From Nemertoderma westbladi (lineage: Eukaryota > Xenacoelomorpha > Nemertodermatida > Nemertodermatidae): DNA of 64,000 bases. The DNA lies in NCBI GenBank assembly GCA_032718475.1, contig JAUCBJ010008799.1, forward strand, positions 1-64,000. Direction: 5' to 3'. Both the position numbers and the translations under genes were made by a program. Each line of letters opens with the position of its first letter. The stretch's first letter is position 1. Under the pieces are notes generated by a model that ran no database searches, was not told the DNA's origin, and worked only from the letters and a program-made list of their open reading frames with translations. Positions 21,453 through 33,900 of this stretch are shown piece after piece.

Positions 21453-23120
21453 CTACTACTAGGACCGGCATGCTGCATTGCAGCTGCATTTTTAAGAATG
21501 CTGTGCCAGCTTGTCGACAAAATTGCGCCACCACAATGCGTCATCCATGACATTTGCTAAATCATCCGCATCTTCAAGGCCAGTGTCCTTTAAGATGCGT
21601 CTCAAGAAAGTCATGGGCTGTCCACCATGCTTATTCACTCCATGAGGCTGCCAAAGCACAAGATTATGCACTGGCTGGTCCTCACGGTGAAAGCAATGTC
21701 CTGCAAAGCGGAGGTGACTTTATTCTAATGTCAAGTTTGGGGGAACCAATGAGACACCTCCAATGTTATATATTGTCTGGTTGGAGATGTGTGCATTGTA
21801 CTTGCACAATGAACCCGGCGTAGCATTCCTGTGAATGTGACATCCAGAGATTTGGTGCCCTCAGCAGCCAGACCCCAGCATGGACTCCCATGAGGAGTAC
21901 TGGAACTACTGCTGCTCTAAATAATCGCACCTTAAGTTTCCGATTAATTATCTGCGACTTCCTAATCCTGAAAAGCCTATTCAAGGCTGCCCATGCCTTT
22001 CCCTTACATATTCGAGGGTCCTCACCTGACTTCCGGATCCATGATCCCAGGTAACAGAAGTCATCCACACTCTCAAGCATACCATAATTTGAGCGTATGC
22101 TCAGAGACTTGCTGAGAACTTTCAAAGTTAATTGTTAAAACTGTCATCAGCAAAGTCTAGCTCAGTTAGGTACTTGGCAGGAATTCCTCGAATTCTGGAG
22201 CCAGTAGGTGGAGTTACTATCGCCCCATCATCATTATGATCATCTAAGGACATGCGTATCAGATGCACAGCTTCTACTAAATAAAGTTCAGATGGCTGTT
22301 AAGGAGGTTGGATTGCATATAAATGCTACCAAGACCGAATTCTTGACTTTTAATGTTGATAGAAACTTGACAACCATTGAAAATAATCAACTAAGGAAGG
22401 TCGACGACTTCCAGTACCTTGGGTCATGGATAGAGAGTAGCAAAAAGGACATAAGTTAGCAGCCCTAAACATCAGCTGGAGACAACACTTGACAAACGCT
22501 GAGCTTTATGGTACAATACCACCTGTATCAACCAGCCTCCGTGAATGTATATTAAGATTCAGTGGACACTGTTGGTGAAGTAAAGACGAGGTCATACCAG
22601 ATTTACTTTTCTGACAACCAACTCATGGAATGCGTAGACATGGATGACCAGCCATAACATATATAGATCAACTTGAAACAAAATTGCGACAACTATGGAG
22701 AATCAGTAATCCTGGAAGGATCTCATTTCCACTGTCCGAGTTTGCTCGACCTAGTAGTAGTAAGGACATGCGTAGAACATAGTCAACCACAATTATGAAC
22801 AAGAATGGTGCAAGTGTGTCTCCTTGGAGGACTCCCCATAATACCCCAAATGGTTCTGATTCACCTTCAACACTAGACACAAATGTTGTCAAACCATCAT
22901 ATACTGATCTGATTGCTGCAATAATTTCATCAGGAATCCCATATAATGAAAGTATGCTGAACATATGTGAGCGAGAAACTGAATCAAAGGCCTTGAAGAT
23001 AACAGCCAGATGCCTGTCCTTCTTTTTTGATAACTCTTCAATTAAATTATCCTTCTAAGAGCCAAAATGGACTCCATGGTCCCACGACATTTATGGAACC
23101 CATTCTGATTTCCACGTAGC
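21453..23120 (-). mobile_element. LINE relic split by a nested LINE
   Basis: Minus strand, 5' to 3': RT core at 22775-23058 (LYGIPDEIIAAIRSVYDG, GVLQGDTLAPFLFIIVVDY), interruption at 22246-22774, then 21766-22245 (VDDFCYLGSWI...KAWAALNRLFRIRKS, typical post-RT region), and the C-terminal HGVNKHGGQPMTFLRRILKDTG part at 21490-21700. It ends in (AGT)n at 21453-21461. Frames are broken at several places. Confidence 0.75.
22246..22774 (+). mobile_element. Nested 5'-truncated LINE with 13-bp TSD
   Basis: The 13-mer AAGGACATGCGTA occurs at 22246-22258 and 22762-22774, directly flanking a + strand insert that ends in (TAG)n at 22752-22761. The insert begins in the end of RT (QMAVKEVGLHINATKTEF, VDDFQYLGSWIESS; frame 22208-22459) and continues to the C-terminal SLRECILRFSGHC region. 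Only about 500 bp, oriented opposite to its host LINE. Confidence 0.9.
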
Positions 23121-24419
23121 AGTCTCTCAACAGGATCCCTGATGCGATTTAATATAATTATATTGTATAGCTTTGCAATAGTGGATTTGGTCTATTGATG
23201 AATCGCACTGCACATCCAGCATTGTACAAAATCATATACCGATCTTTTGTTTCCATTGCTCATGTTCTCGAAGTCTGGCTGAGAAGTTCCCTAAGGTGGT
23301 TCTGATTGTATGCCATTCACTAACTATTCTTGTACTTGAAGAGGAGTTCGAAAATTTCTACCTGAATCTACATGCAGCTAGTGATAGTGCCAACTACTGA
23401 CCAGGCATTCTTAACTTTCTTGGGTGACTTTAGCCAATGTGCATATATCCCCAACAGTGCTGTTGGTTGGTTTACAGATAACTCTATGATAATTTCAGGC
23501 TTGGAAATGGAATGTTTTAGGGTGAGGCCTAGGTCACGAAGCAAACAGGAAAATGCTGACTTACATTGGACTCAGTGGTTATAAGGCCGATTTCGACTAT
23601 TTTCTGTTTCTTAAGAAGTACAGGACCTGCCCGAGATTAGACTTCCCTGCTTTTGTACATTGCACCTTCACCAGTGATTATAATTATTTTGGTAAAGTTA
23701 AGATTTAGTCAATGCGCTAGCAGAATAAGAAATTTGTCTTGTGGTGGCATGATTGGTCCTCTCTGTTGTAACAGCCCAGTGGCCAAGGTCCTTGCCACCA
23801 TAAACCAAAAAACCTGTCAATGCCTGCATGCATCAAGTCCATGCGTGTTTATCATCAATTTGCAGTCTTAGGAAAAGCCAACCTACCACCAAAGTTGAGG
23901 CTGCATCTCCATTTGATCGCTGGAAAATGGATGGGTGACCAGATTTGAGAAGCTCCTAAACAATGAGAGGATATGGCCTGCTATCTTAGTGATACTTCAT
24001 ATGTCTGTACTCCCAGATATACACATTGGTGACAAGTCAGGACTGCTGCAAAGAGCCTTCATTTTATAGAGTAGATGGTGTACCCGCCGGGATCTTAAAA
24101 AGTTTTGTTTGGAACTTATTCATCTGATCCTCATGAGCATGCATAAAAGAAAGATAGTCTCATAAGAAATGAGAACGAATCATTTGGTATCAGTTCTAAA
24201 GAATAAGGGTAACGTAACATTCTTTAGAACTAAATCTCGTATCTTGTCTACCTTACCCTTAACTCCTAATATATATTAACTAATTGTAATTATTGACAAT
24301 CAGTTTATATTATTAGAATAGCTAAAATATATACATAGTAAGCCTATTGAAGTGCAGTAGACATAGACAGGGAAGAATTTATATAATAAATTAAAACAGA
24401 AAAGGAATCTTGTTGTGAT
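23121..24419. other. No confident gene; possible old retroelement debris
   Basis: Stops in all frames. A short + frame at 23372-23584 contains FTDNSMIISG, faintly like an RNase H first motif, but nothing around it supports this. Confidence 0.35.
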
Positions 24420-25121
24420 ATGAATTTCTCTGATCAATTGTGCATATTATTGAACATGGATATCAAGTTTGTAGAAATGCTATTGGCCGCTTTATGTATA
24501 GTTGCTGATAAAGTGGCAGCTATTACTTGTATGGATGGCCATACCATGATTTTTTTCAATTCATCACGCCCTGATGTGATTAGGGATACCACTTTGCATG
24601 AACATCTCCCAGGTGTCAATAAATCAGGGTGTGCCTCATGCCGACTTCTATTCATACAATCTCCAGCCATTGTATCTCTAAACACCGAAATCTTCAAAGG
24701 CTTGTTGTATTCCAGGGAAGAACTCTGCTGGATGTCAGTCTGTGAGGATTTCATCAATGAAGAAGATTGCAATGCCTTCTGGAATGAGTGGCGACCTCCT
24801 GATGACACAGACCGGGCACTCGAGTTGACACATCCAAATTGTCAGACAGTTTGCTGCAATGGAACAGAAGCCTGCAATGATGTCAAATGGGAACTGACAT
24901 CACGAATGTGGGAGCACAACTACCTGGATTCAAATGGAAAAGTGGATTGGGATGATCCAGTATTTGATCCAGTTACAAGTACAGCACAGCCGGTTGTTAC
25001 AAGTGCAAAGGAAGCTTCAACATCTGAAACATACACAACAACATCAAGTTTGGCAAATAAACTCTATGGAGCTATTGCTTCCATTGTCATGTCAGTAACA
25101 ATTCCTACTAACTTTTACTGA
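24420..25121 (+). CDS. Secreted/GPI-anchored Ly6/uPAR-like (LU domain) protein
   Basis: Intact 233-codon frame. A second in-frame Met at residue 13 gives a better signal peptide (MDIKFVEMLLAALCIVADKVAA, cut before ITC), so translation probably starts at 24456. The mature part has the cysteine spacing of a three-finger LU domain: an ITC start, CASC, LCWMSVC, EEDC, then the hallmark close CCNGTEACND around residues 145-155. A Ser/Thr-rich stalk follows, and a hydrophobic C-terminal segment (GAIASIVMSVTI) suits a GPI-attachment signal or single membrane anchor. LU proteins act outside the cell, at the surface, as ligands or modulators, and the partner cannot be read from sequence. The long LU segment (about 130 residues) is larger than the usual 70-90. 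A single exon is unusual for the family, so it may be one exon of a larger gene or a retrocopy. Confidence 0.65.
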   Translation: MNFSDQLCILLNMDIKFVEMLLAALCIVADKVAAITCMDGHTMIFFNSSRPDVIRDTTLHEHLPGVNKSGCASCRLLFIQSPAIVSLNTEIFKGLLYSREELCWMSVCEDFINEEDCNAFWNEWRPPDDTDRALELTHPNCQTVCCNGTEACNDVKWELTSRMWEHNYLDSNGKVDWDDPVFDPVTSTAQPVVTSAKEASTSETYTTTSSLANKLYGAIASIVMSVTIPTNFY

Positions 25122-25128
25122 ACTCCAT

Positions 25129-25250
25129 AACTTTTGTGGTATAGGTGACCTTCTGTAATAATATATATAATCTTTTGTGGTATAGGTGACCTTCTGTAAT
25201 AATATATATAAACTTTCGTGGTATAGGTGACCTTTTGTAATAATGTAGGC
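25129..25250. repeat. Three tandem ~41-bp repeats after the Ly6-like gene
   Basis: Units contain GTGGTATAGGTGACCTT.TG followed by TAATAATATATATAA. They start directly after the stop of 24420-25121 and would lie in its 3' UTR. Confidence 0.8.
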
Positions 25251-25704
25251 CTATATCAGCTACTCTAACCATTATAATACCAACCTTATAATAACACCAT
25301 GTATAAACATTATTAACTTGTTTTAAGCGGCTAAGACCCGGCCATGGACTTCACTTCACTTCACTTCATACAATACTAATGTATATCAGGACTTGAAACT
25401 GTATAATCGTAAATATCAGTTGGGGCCTTCTTTCTGAATTTTGCTAGCAGTGATTTATTTTAGGAATCATCATTATTTAATGTAGACCGCTACCATTTCA
25501 GTTATTATAAACGTATTTTAATAATTTATGTTGCATTATGGTAGATGCGCAAGATATAGTATCTTTGTTATAAAGTGTCTTTTATATGAAGGCATATTTA
25601 ATAGCGCTTCTGATGTTTGTGCGTCCAGAGAGGGTCTTTTCACAACAATGTGAATAGTGACCTGGAACTAGAACATATAGAACAAATAATAATAGATAAC
25701 AATA

Positions 25705-25775
25705 GAACAAATAGAACTCTTTAGAATGTATAGAACTCTTTAGAATGTATAGAACTCTTTAGAATGTATAGAATT
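25705..25775. repeat. 21-bp tandem repeat, three units
   Basis: GAACTCTTTAGAATGTATA repeated three times plus a partial unit. Confidence 0.8.
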
Positions 25776-26718
25776 CGATTCCACATCTGATTTATTATAA
25801 AAGATGCGTTTGGCCTTTAGTTATCACTACTCCTTACTCTATTAGTAAAACTTGTAAAACTTAAACTTTAGTAAAACTTGTAAATTACTAATTTTGTATA
25901 TGTTTGATTTATATTTGTGATTCAGTCCTTACGTTAAATGTACTTAAAAACTCGAACTATGTAAGTTTTGTGACACATTTATTTGGGAGGTCTCAGCCCG
26001 ATATCGAACCAATGGCGGCCTAAAAACCTTCAGACAACAGTGACGCAGGGGGGAATATCGGCAAAGATGCATAAGGGAACCCACACAAACGCCCACAGAT
26101 TTCGGTTATGAACCGCAAGCAAACGCCATAAAATTTAGGTTCTATATCTTTGATCCAGGCAGATACCCCACAGTTGGCCTACATATATTTACAGGTGCGA
26201 GCAGTACGTGTAGGTACACGAAGTGCAACTAGCACGCTCGATAATTTGGTGACTGTAACATGCTCGCTATCGGTACCTGTTAGCACTGTAAGTAAGTGGC
26301 TGTCAGCTGATCTGTCTGGGTTGATGTATTGTCCAGGCAAAGGGCAGCTTTAATACTACTGGAGTACAATCTAGGCTAAAGGCGGGTTACTAACATCTAC
26401 TGCGCCCTTGCCACGTACTGCTAGGTACTGCTGCATTAACACTGCATTAATGCTGCAAAATTCTAGAAACTAAATTATATATATATACCAGATCAGCTAG
26501 CGGTACGGTAGCAAATTAACATCCTATCTCTATTTCACAATCAGAATCTGATATTAGGTGCTGATTATGGGCATAGTTATTGCGGGAATACTACGACACC
26601 ATTATTAGGGATATTGTTTAGTGCGTTGCATGGCAACCATTACTTTGTGTAGGCCTACTGGTTATACGGTACAGGTAGGGATTACTGTATTGATCAGCCT
26701 TTGCATATATGAATATTA
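25776..26718. other. No gene seen
   Basis: AT-rich sequence up to the Gypsy fragment, with no supported ORF or RNA. Confidence 0.5.
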
Positions 26719-28655
26719 TGGAGAATAATATTTAGATCTGGGAGACCTGTCATATTTATTCCACTCTTCTCCTGAACCTCACATCATGGCTCACCACATG
26801 GCGCAGATCTCCCAACACGGCAACACGGCGTCCGTGCAGGACAACAACCCCTTCTCGGTTCCCAAAACCAGGGCGGAGTTCCTCCTCGAGTTTGCGGATG
26901 TACTGGACGACCCTTTGGCCCCGTTACCGACCATGCAGGGTCCGCCCATGCACATCAAGCTCAAGGAGAATGCTACCCCGTTCCATGTAAACGGTGCTCG
27001 ACCTATCCCCTTCGCATTGCGGGATGAGGTCAAAGAACTCCTGGATGACTTGGAGCGGCGGGAGGTCATCGCACAGGTTGAGGAACCCACGGACTGGGCC
27101 CACCCACTGACGGTCGCGAGAAAACCGAGTGGGAAACTCCAGTTGTGCGTCGATCTGTGACATCTAAACTCGCAGGTGCGACGCCCATACTACCCTACCC
27201 CGAACCCACGGGTGGCGGTTGCTGGAGTTTCTACAACGGCTCAGGTTTTCTCCGTCTTCGATGCCGCCAGTGGATACTGGCAAGTCCCACTCGACGAGGA
27301 GAACTCCTTACCACATTCGTGACCCCTTGGGGCCGCTATTGCCACCTCCGCAGCGTGATGTGGTTAATTTCGTCTGGCGACGAATACAACTGCCATGGAG
27401 ATGACGCCCTTCAGGGACTGCCCAACCTCGTCAAGGTTGTGGATGATGTGCTCATCTATAGCGACACAATGGAGGAACACATGTCCGATGTGCGGCGGTT
27501 CCTAGAGAGGTGCCGGATCCAGGATCACCCTACACCCGGGTAAAATCCAGTTCGCTCAGAGCAAGGTGAAATTCGCTGGGTACCTGATTGGCTTGGATGG
27601 CATACGCGCCGATCCAGCCAAGCTCAGTGCCATTGCTTCCTTCCCCCGTCCAGGGAACATCACGGATCTCCGGAGTTTCGTGGGGCTCGTGGAACAGCTG
27701 GCTCCATTTTCTGGCGAGATTGCCTCGGCCATGTCATAACTCCGTCCACTACTCAGCACCAAGTTGACATTCATCTGGACAAGCGACCACGAGTGAGCTT
27801 TCCAGGTGACAAAGTGGGCACTCACAACCCTGCCCGTCCTTGCACCATTCGACCCAGCCCTGCCCACTCAGCTGGTCACAGACGCCTCGCGATATGTACT
27901 ACTCCAATTCCACAGAGAGACCTGGAGACTGGTGGATTGTGGGTTGAGCTTCACCACGGACACGGAGTCCAGGTACGCGATGGTGGAGATGGAGCTGCTA
28001 GCCATCGCGTGGGCGGTCCAGAAATGTCGCCTCTTTCTGCTCGGCCTCCCACACTTCGAACTGATAGTGGACCATAAACCGCTAGTGACCATCCTCGACA
28101 AATAAACCATCGACGCGACTGACAACACGCGCCTCCAGCGGCTTAAAAGCAAACTGGCCGGCTACCAGTTTACTACCACCTGGAGGAAGGGGAAAGATCA
28201 CGCCATCCCCGATGCCTTATCCCTCGCTCCCGTTGACGACCCGACGCAGGACGACCTCGTTGACGACGGCGACATGGCGAACTACCTATGCGCCGTCACA
28301 GCGCAAACTGCCGCCGAAATTACTGGCCCACTCGCCAAGCACCTCGCCGATCCAGTGCTGGAGGCTCTCTCCAAGAAAGCCCGGGACGACCCCGGCTATA
28401 TGGCCCTGCTCCGTGCGGTGGAAGCAGGATTCCCGGAATCCACCCGGTCGGACCCGGCCATCCGGATCTATTGGTCGGTCAGGGACGTACTGACCACCGA
28501 CCGGGACCTCGTCCTACATGGGCGGCGCATTGTAATACCTGCAGTGGCGCGAAGGACAACCCTAGCTGAATAATATGGAGAATAATATTTAGATCTGGGA
28601 TACCTGTCATATTTATTCCGCTCTTCTCCTGAACCTCACATCATGGCTCACCACA
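26719..28655 (+). mobile_element. Short Gypsy-derived element between 80-bp direct repeats
   Basis: 80-bp repeats at 26719-26798 and 28576-28655 (TGGAGAATAATATTTAG...GCTCACCACA) differ at two bases and start TG and end CA. Directly after the first comes TGGCGCAGATCTCCC, which resembles a primer binding site. Between them is only a decayed piece of Ty3/Gypsy pol. Either these are very short LTRs of a deleted element, or the block arose by duplication. No clear 5-bp target duplication and no polypurine tract is visible. Confidence 0.55.
26786..28569 (+). pseudogene. Ty3/Gypsy pol relic (RT, RNase H, start of integrase)
   Basis: Frames on +: 26786-27160 carries the RT N-terminal region (PPMHIKLKENATPFHVNGAR, DWAHPLTVARKPSGKLQLCVDL) and ends at TGA 27158. 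27145-27543 in another phase includes WQVPL, a VVDDVLIYS catalytic motif and HMSDVRRFLERC. 27806-28105 is RNase H (LVTDASRY, EMELLAIAWAVQKCR, VDHKPLVTILDK) closing at TAA. 28274-28573 is the linker before integrase. Gag, protease and integrase are missing. GC-rich against an AT-rich background. Confidence 0.8.
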
Positions 28656-30936
28656 GTTATTAACACCGTATTTGCCCGATTGAGTTGTGAATTCAGGGGG
28701 AGAGAGCCCTTTGATGTCATTTGTAAGTATTTTTTGTTTTGAGAGTGACTAGCTTATTCTAGCAGCTAGCACCCGATTATTTTAGTAAACAGTCACCAAA
28801 ACCTAGTAAAATAAATACGTACAAAATTGCTCTATGACATAACACACATACATACACACACGCGTTTTAAGACTTCTGTTTGTCTACGGATTAATTTAGA
28901 TTTTGCCTGTCTTATCTGCCAACAGTACGCTAGTGGCCAGCCAACCCGCTAGCTAGTTACTTATACCCATACAAATCATACCGCAGCAAGTGTACAGCAG
29001 TTGTAGGTCCAGCAGCATTAGATAGGATTCGCTGCGTGCGATTGTTTCTCGCAAGTTTGGTATGTTTTCTGGAGATTGTATTTCTGCCTCACCAGTTAGA
29101 GACTGGTCATACCTGTTTGTCACGTTAGACAATGCAATTGATTCACCCTAGTTCTAGCAGAAGACATCAGGCACCGATCTCGCCAGCAGCAGTTGGTGGA
29201 CTGTTACAGTAGTATCTATTAGTAAGTAGACTCTGACTGCGTTGGCATTCTACAGCAACACTTAATAGAGGAGCCTGTATTATACACAGAATTGTGTATA
29301 GTCTGCTGGTCTTGGCAGTTGCGCTTTTTCCAGGACTTTCTCAGCCTTTCTTACTGTTAGCTTGACTGACACGATGGTAGACATCAACCAAGGAGAAAGA
29401 TAACCGTGGGAAGTCCACAGAATTCTTTACCACGTCATGATCGCTGGTACGCGAGGTTTCAAGAATACAGTGTATTAATATGTTCAAGCAGCGAATGTAT
29501 TGGCGTAGGGTGTCGGACTCGTATTACAGGCGTTTATTATCAGCTTTGAGGTGTGGGATTTCTTGTAGAAGGTTCAGGATTAGTGCGGTAGAGTTTTAAC
29601 TTGCGTGAGATCCTCTCGGATCAAGTTAAGCGATTCTGCAAGGGAAGTTAAGTTTGGGGTAACTTTGTCAGAATTGTTACTGCCTGGGCTTTGTCTCTCT
29701 AGTTTGGTGCTTCCTTGAGTCATCGTGCTGTTGTGTACAGTCGTTTCTCCGTTTCAGTCATTTGTGTAGTTGTGCGGAAAATGAGGTTGGTGAGTGTGTG
29801 AATAAGACTTTCATGAGTTCTTGATCCTGGGGAAATATCCTACAGTCAGTGTGACATCTAACTGCAGTTGTAGTAGTCTGTACCGGTACCAGTATTAAAT
29901 ATTGAAAAAATACAAGTACTAACTGTTCTCAAGTACTCTAACATAAAATTAAACACATCGGGGCCTACCCTATGGGGTATCCTACTTCTGTAGTAGGCGT
30001 TAATAATTCACAATGATAACTGTGGTTATCGAAATATATATTGATTATGAATATTTCCTTTTTATTATTAATTAAATATATATTCATTATTCCTAATTAA
30101 ACTATTGATCAGTATGAAATGTGTTAGGTACATAATGCATAATAGTACAATTCATTTAATAATAGTACAACACCGAATTCTCCCATGCCCTATTTTAAAA
30201 ACATAATCAACAAATAAGTAGGTTTGTATAATTTTAAATATATGTGTTTTAGAACTTTAAATATCATATTCTAGAGCATTTTTTATATTCTAATAAGTAT
30301 AAGTGATGTTCTAGACCTATAACATTAATATAAATAAAAAAAAAACTGTAAAAATAGCTCGTAAATTTAAATATTTAGTAAATACCATGAAAATAATGCC
30401 ATACAATAAATAATTATATGCTACCAAAAGAAACCACATTATTCATTGGTATACATACATTGATACATACATACATAGTATACTGCGTATTGGTATTCTA
30501 AGAGTCAGTCTACTAATATGCAATACCTATTAACTTATAAATGTGAATACAAGATTCTTACACCCCACTGTAACTGTAAAACTAGTTGATATCAGAAACA
30601 ATATACATCGCAAGTCACAAAACTAATCTTATTCTTTATTCATGACACTTCCTCTGGGGTCCATCCATCCACATCGCTTGACTGGTTCATACAAAAGCAG
30701 GTTCCCTGGCCAGACTCCGCGTGATTGTGAAATATGTGAGGTCGATATTCAACTAGAGATACACTCAGGCATCGGATTATTACAATTTCGAACCCTCACC
30801 ATTGATAAAATCTACTAACAGTCCATGACCCAGAATGTCAATACTAACATATTACAACATATTAAAATCTAACATAATACAATTAATAAAAAAGTTTATA
30901 ATAATAAACCAACATCAGACCTATTGTATCCAACAT
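28656..30936. other. No gene seen; downstream flank of the ABC transporter gene
   Basis: AT-rich. I see no ORF, RNA gene or repeat array that I can support. Confidence 0.45.
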
Positions 30937-33900
30937 TTATTCACTAGGATTCTTAGCTATAAAATGTAAAAAACTGTTCTTGTTTTTAATTAATCGTTTT
31001 GGTTCATCAAATTCCACAATTTCTCCTTCACTCATAACTATTATGCGATTGCTGTTTAAGATGGTATTTATCCTATGAGCAATTGTCAAAACTGTTGCAT
31101 TGCGGAAATTCTTTCTGATTGCTGTCTGTATAATTTCATCTGTAAACTGATCGATAGAAGATGTTGCTTCATCAATTAGAACAACCTTCGATTTTTTTAA
31201 CATTGCTCTTGCTAAACATACCAATTGTTTCTCGCCAACACTTAGGTTACCTCCACGATTTTCAATTCCAAAATTCAAAATATCAATTTGTCTCTCATGT
31301 GGTATAAGTGAACCATATCCAAAACATGTACCACCAACCCTTTTAAAAACAAATTTCATTTCCAATGAAGTTCTCAATTGCACACTTTCCAAAGCCTTAA
31401 TTATCTCTATACTATCAAACTCATTAAATGGATCTAAATTAAATCGCAAAGTCCCTTCAAAAAGAAAGGGATCTTGGGGAATAACTGCAATGGACTTCCG
31501 TAAATCATGTAAACCAATTTCAGTTATATCAACACCATCTATGGTGATTGTTCCTTGAGGTTCAACAAGTCGAAGTAACACTGTAAATAAGGAGGATTTT
31601 CCTGCTCCTGTGCGCCCAACTATTCCTATTTTCTCAGATGGTCTCGTTTGAAGATTTATTTTATGTAGGACCTCATTGTCTCCATAATTAAGTTTCACAT
31701 TATTGAAGGAGATAATTCCAGCTTTAGGCCAATTGTTTGGAATTTGAGTTCCAGTACTGAGAAAAGGAGCCTCTTGATCTAGTTTGGAGTAATCAAAAAC
31801 ACGTTCAACCGATGTTAAATCAATTTCTAGCTGAACTGATACCATCATCAAGTATATTATCATGTTTACTATGCCAAACACATATATTACTGCAACACAT
31901 AATATCTCTGTTGAAACAAGGCTGTCCATGTACAAAGAAATCAGAAGAACAAATATGCTGAAAATGGCATAAGGAATAGATACAGTTATAGTAACTAAGG
32001 CACTCATTACTTTAACCATAAACAATGATTCAGTATGTTTATCTAAGTGGCTGAAGAAACATTTGACATAAAATGGTTGGACACCAAATGCTTTTATAAC
32101 ATCACGGCCTTCTATGGTATCAGATGCATGTTGAAATATTGGATTTCTTGTTGATCCTTCAATAAACTTCACTTGTTTAAGAGATTTCATAATATACCAA
32201 CGTATTTTGAAAATTATGACAAGTAGAGGAATAGCTAACAGTAAAGTCCATGGATTAGCTATTCCAGCAACTAAGATCGCAAGAATACATTGACCAAAAG
32301 AATGTGTCATAACTGCAACCATTTCTGCTAATTTGTTATCTAATATTCCTAAGTCCTTAGAGAAACGGTTCAGTACGCCACCTACAGGATTCTGCTCAAA
32401 GAATTTCATTGTTGCGTGTGAAACTTTATGGAAGATTTCACAATGTAATTTGTCAGATGCTCTTAGTATAATGAAATATATCGAAAATATACTAAAAGCA
32501 CCACCAAATATATAGGAAAAAACCAGATATGCATATACAAGAACAATATCTTTCCACTGGCTTTCATTGATGAATTCGTTAAGTAAATTAACATCAAGTG
32601 AATTATATTTTAGTGAATCATTAAATGATGCTTGCATTGCCCAAGCTACCAAAAAATAATCCGACAATGATAAATAAATATATGACAAAGTTAATGATGA
32701 TATGAAGACTAAAATACTAGGTACATTCATACCACCTTTAATAAAAGCAATAAATTTTGCAAATGATGACTCAAATCTTTGTTCTATGAATGTATCAGAT
32801 ATAATGCCAGTATTAGCAGCATGATCATCTCCTATCATTATTTCATCTTCAGACATTTTAGTAAACCTAGCTTGATTATATTTCAATGTTTCTGTTGAAT
32901 ATTTATTCAGTGTTTCAGATATATCATTGTCATAAAGAGAAACTATTTTGGAATTTGCCGGTATAATTTGTAAAAGGTGAGTGACCAATATCACAATTCC
33001 TCTTGATTGACAGTGTTTTAAACAGTTGTCTACTAAGGTTTGGGCCACTCGTCTATCTACAGCCGAAAGAGGATCATCCATGAGGTATATATTCGCCCTA
33101 GAGTAAACTGCTCTTGCTAAGGCTATACGAGCTTTTTGTCCTCCAGATAATGAAATACCCTTTTCACCAACTAATGTCATATCTCCATCTTCAAATTGTA
33201 ATAAATCCACTGTCAAACAACTTAGTTCAATAACTTCATTGTACCAATCTCGCTCAAATATTTGTCCCAACAATATATTTTCCCTTATAGTTCCTGAGAA
33301 AATGAATGGTGTTTGAGATACATAAGCCATATTTCCATTTTTCTCAATTGAACCACTTTCAGTAGGCAACTCACCTAGTATCGCCTGCAATAGACTTGAC
33401 TTCCCAGAACCCACTGGACCTATGATATATACGATTTCACCGAAAACCGCTTTGAATGTTATGTTTTGAATGACTGTTCCGTTGTTGACAGACCATCGTC
33501 CTGATCCTGAAATATTTTTTACATTTAGAAAAACATCTTTAGGATCAAACATATTTCTACATTTTCCTACTTCTTCGAATTCCTCAACAGCAAATACATT
33601 ACAACTGAAACCAATAAATGTATTAATTCGTTGGAAAACACATTGAAGTTCTCCTAATTCACGTAAGGCTGCACCAAACATGGATAATGCTGGAATTAAA
33701 TTTGACAATATAATGTTTGCACTGAGTACTGTGTTAATATTTAATCGAAATCCAAGAGCAGTGTAGAGTACGTAGACACAAAAGTAAACAACATTGATAT
33801 AGGCAAATGTAATGAGAGAGTTGAATGAGTTGCAATACATGATTTTACATATCTGCGAGAATTCTTTACTACGGGCCTTTTTTACAGCTTCTTCAAAGAG

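Noticed and set aside
23372-23584. RNase H-like frame (FTDNSMIISG)
   Set aside because: Single weak motif, no other RNase H blocks, surrounding frames closed.
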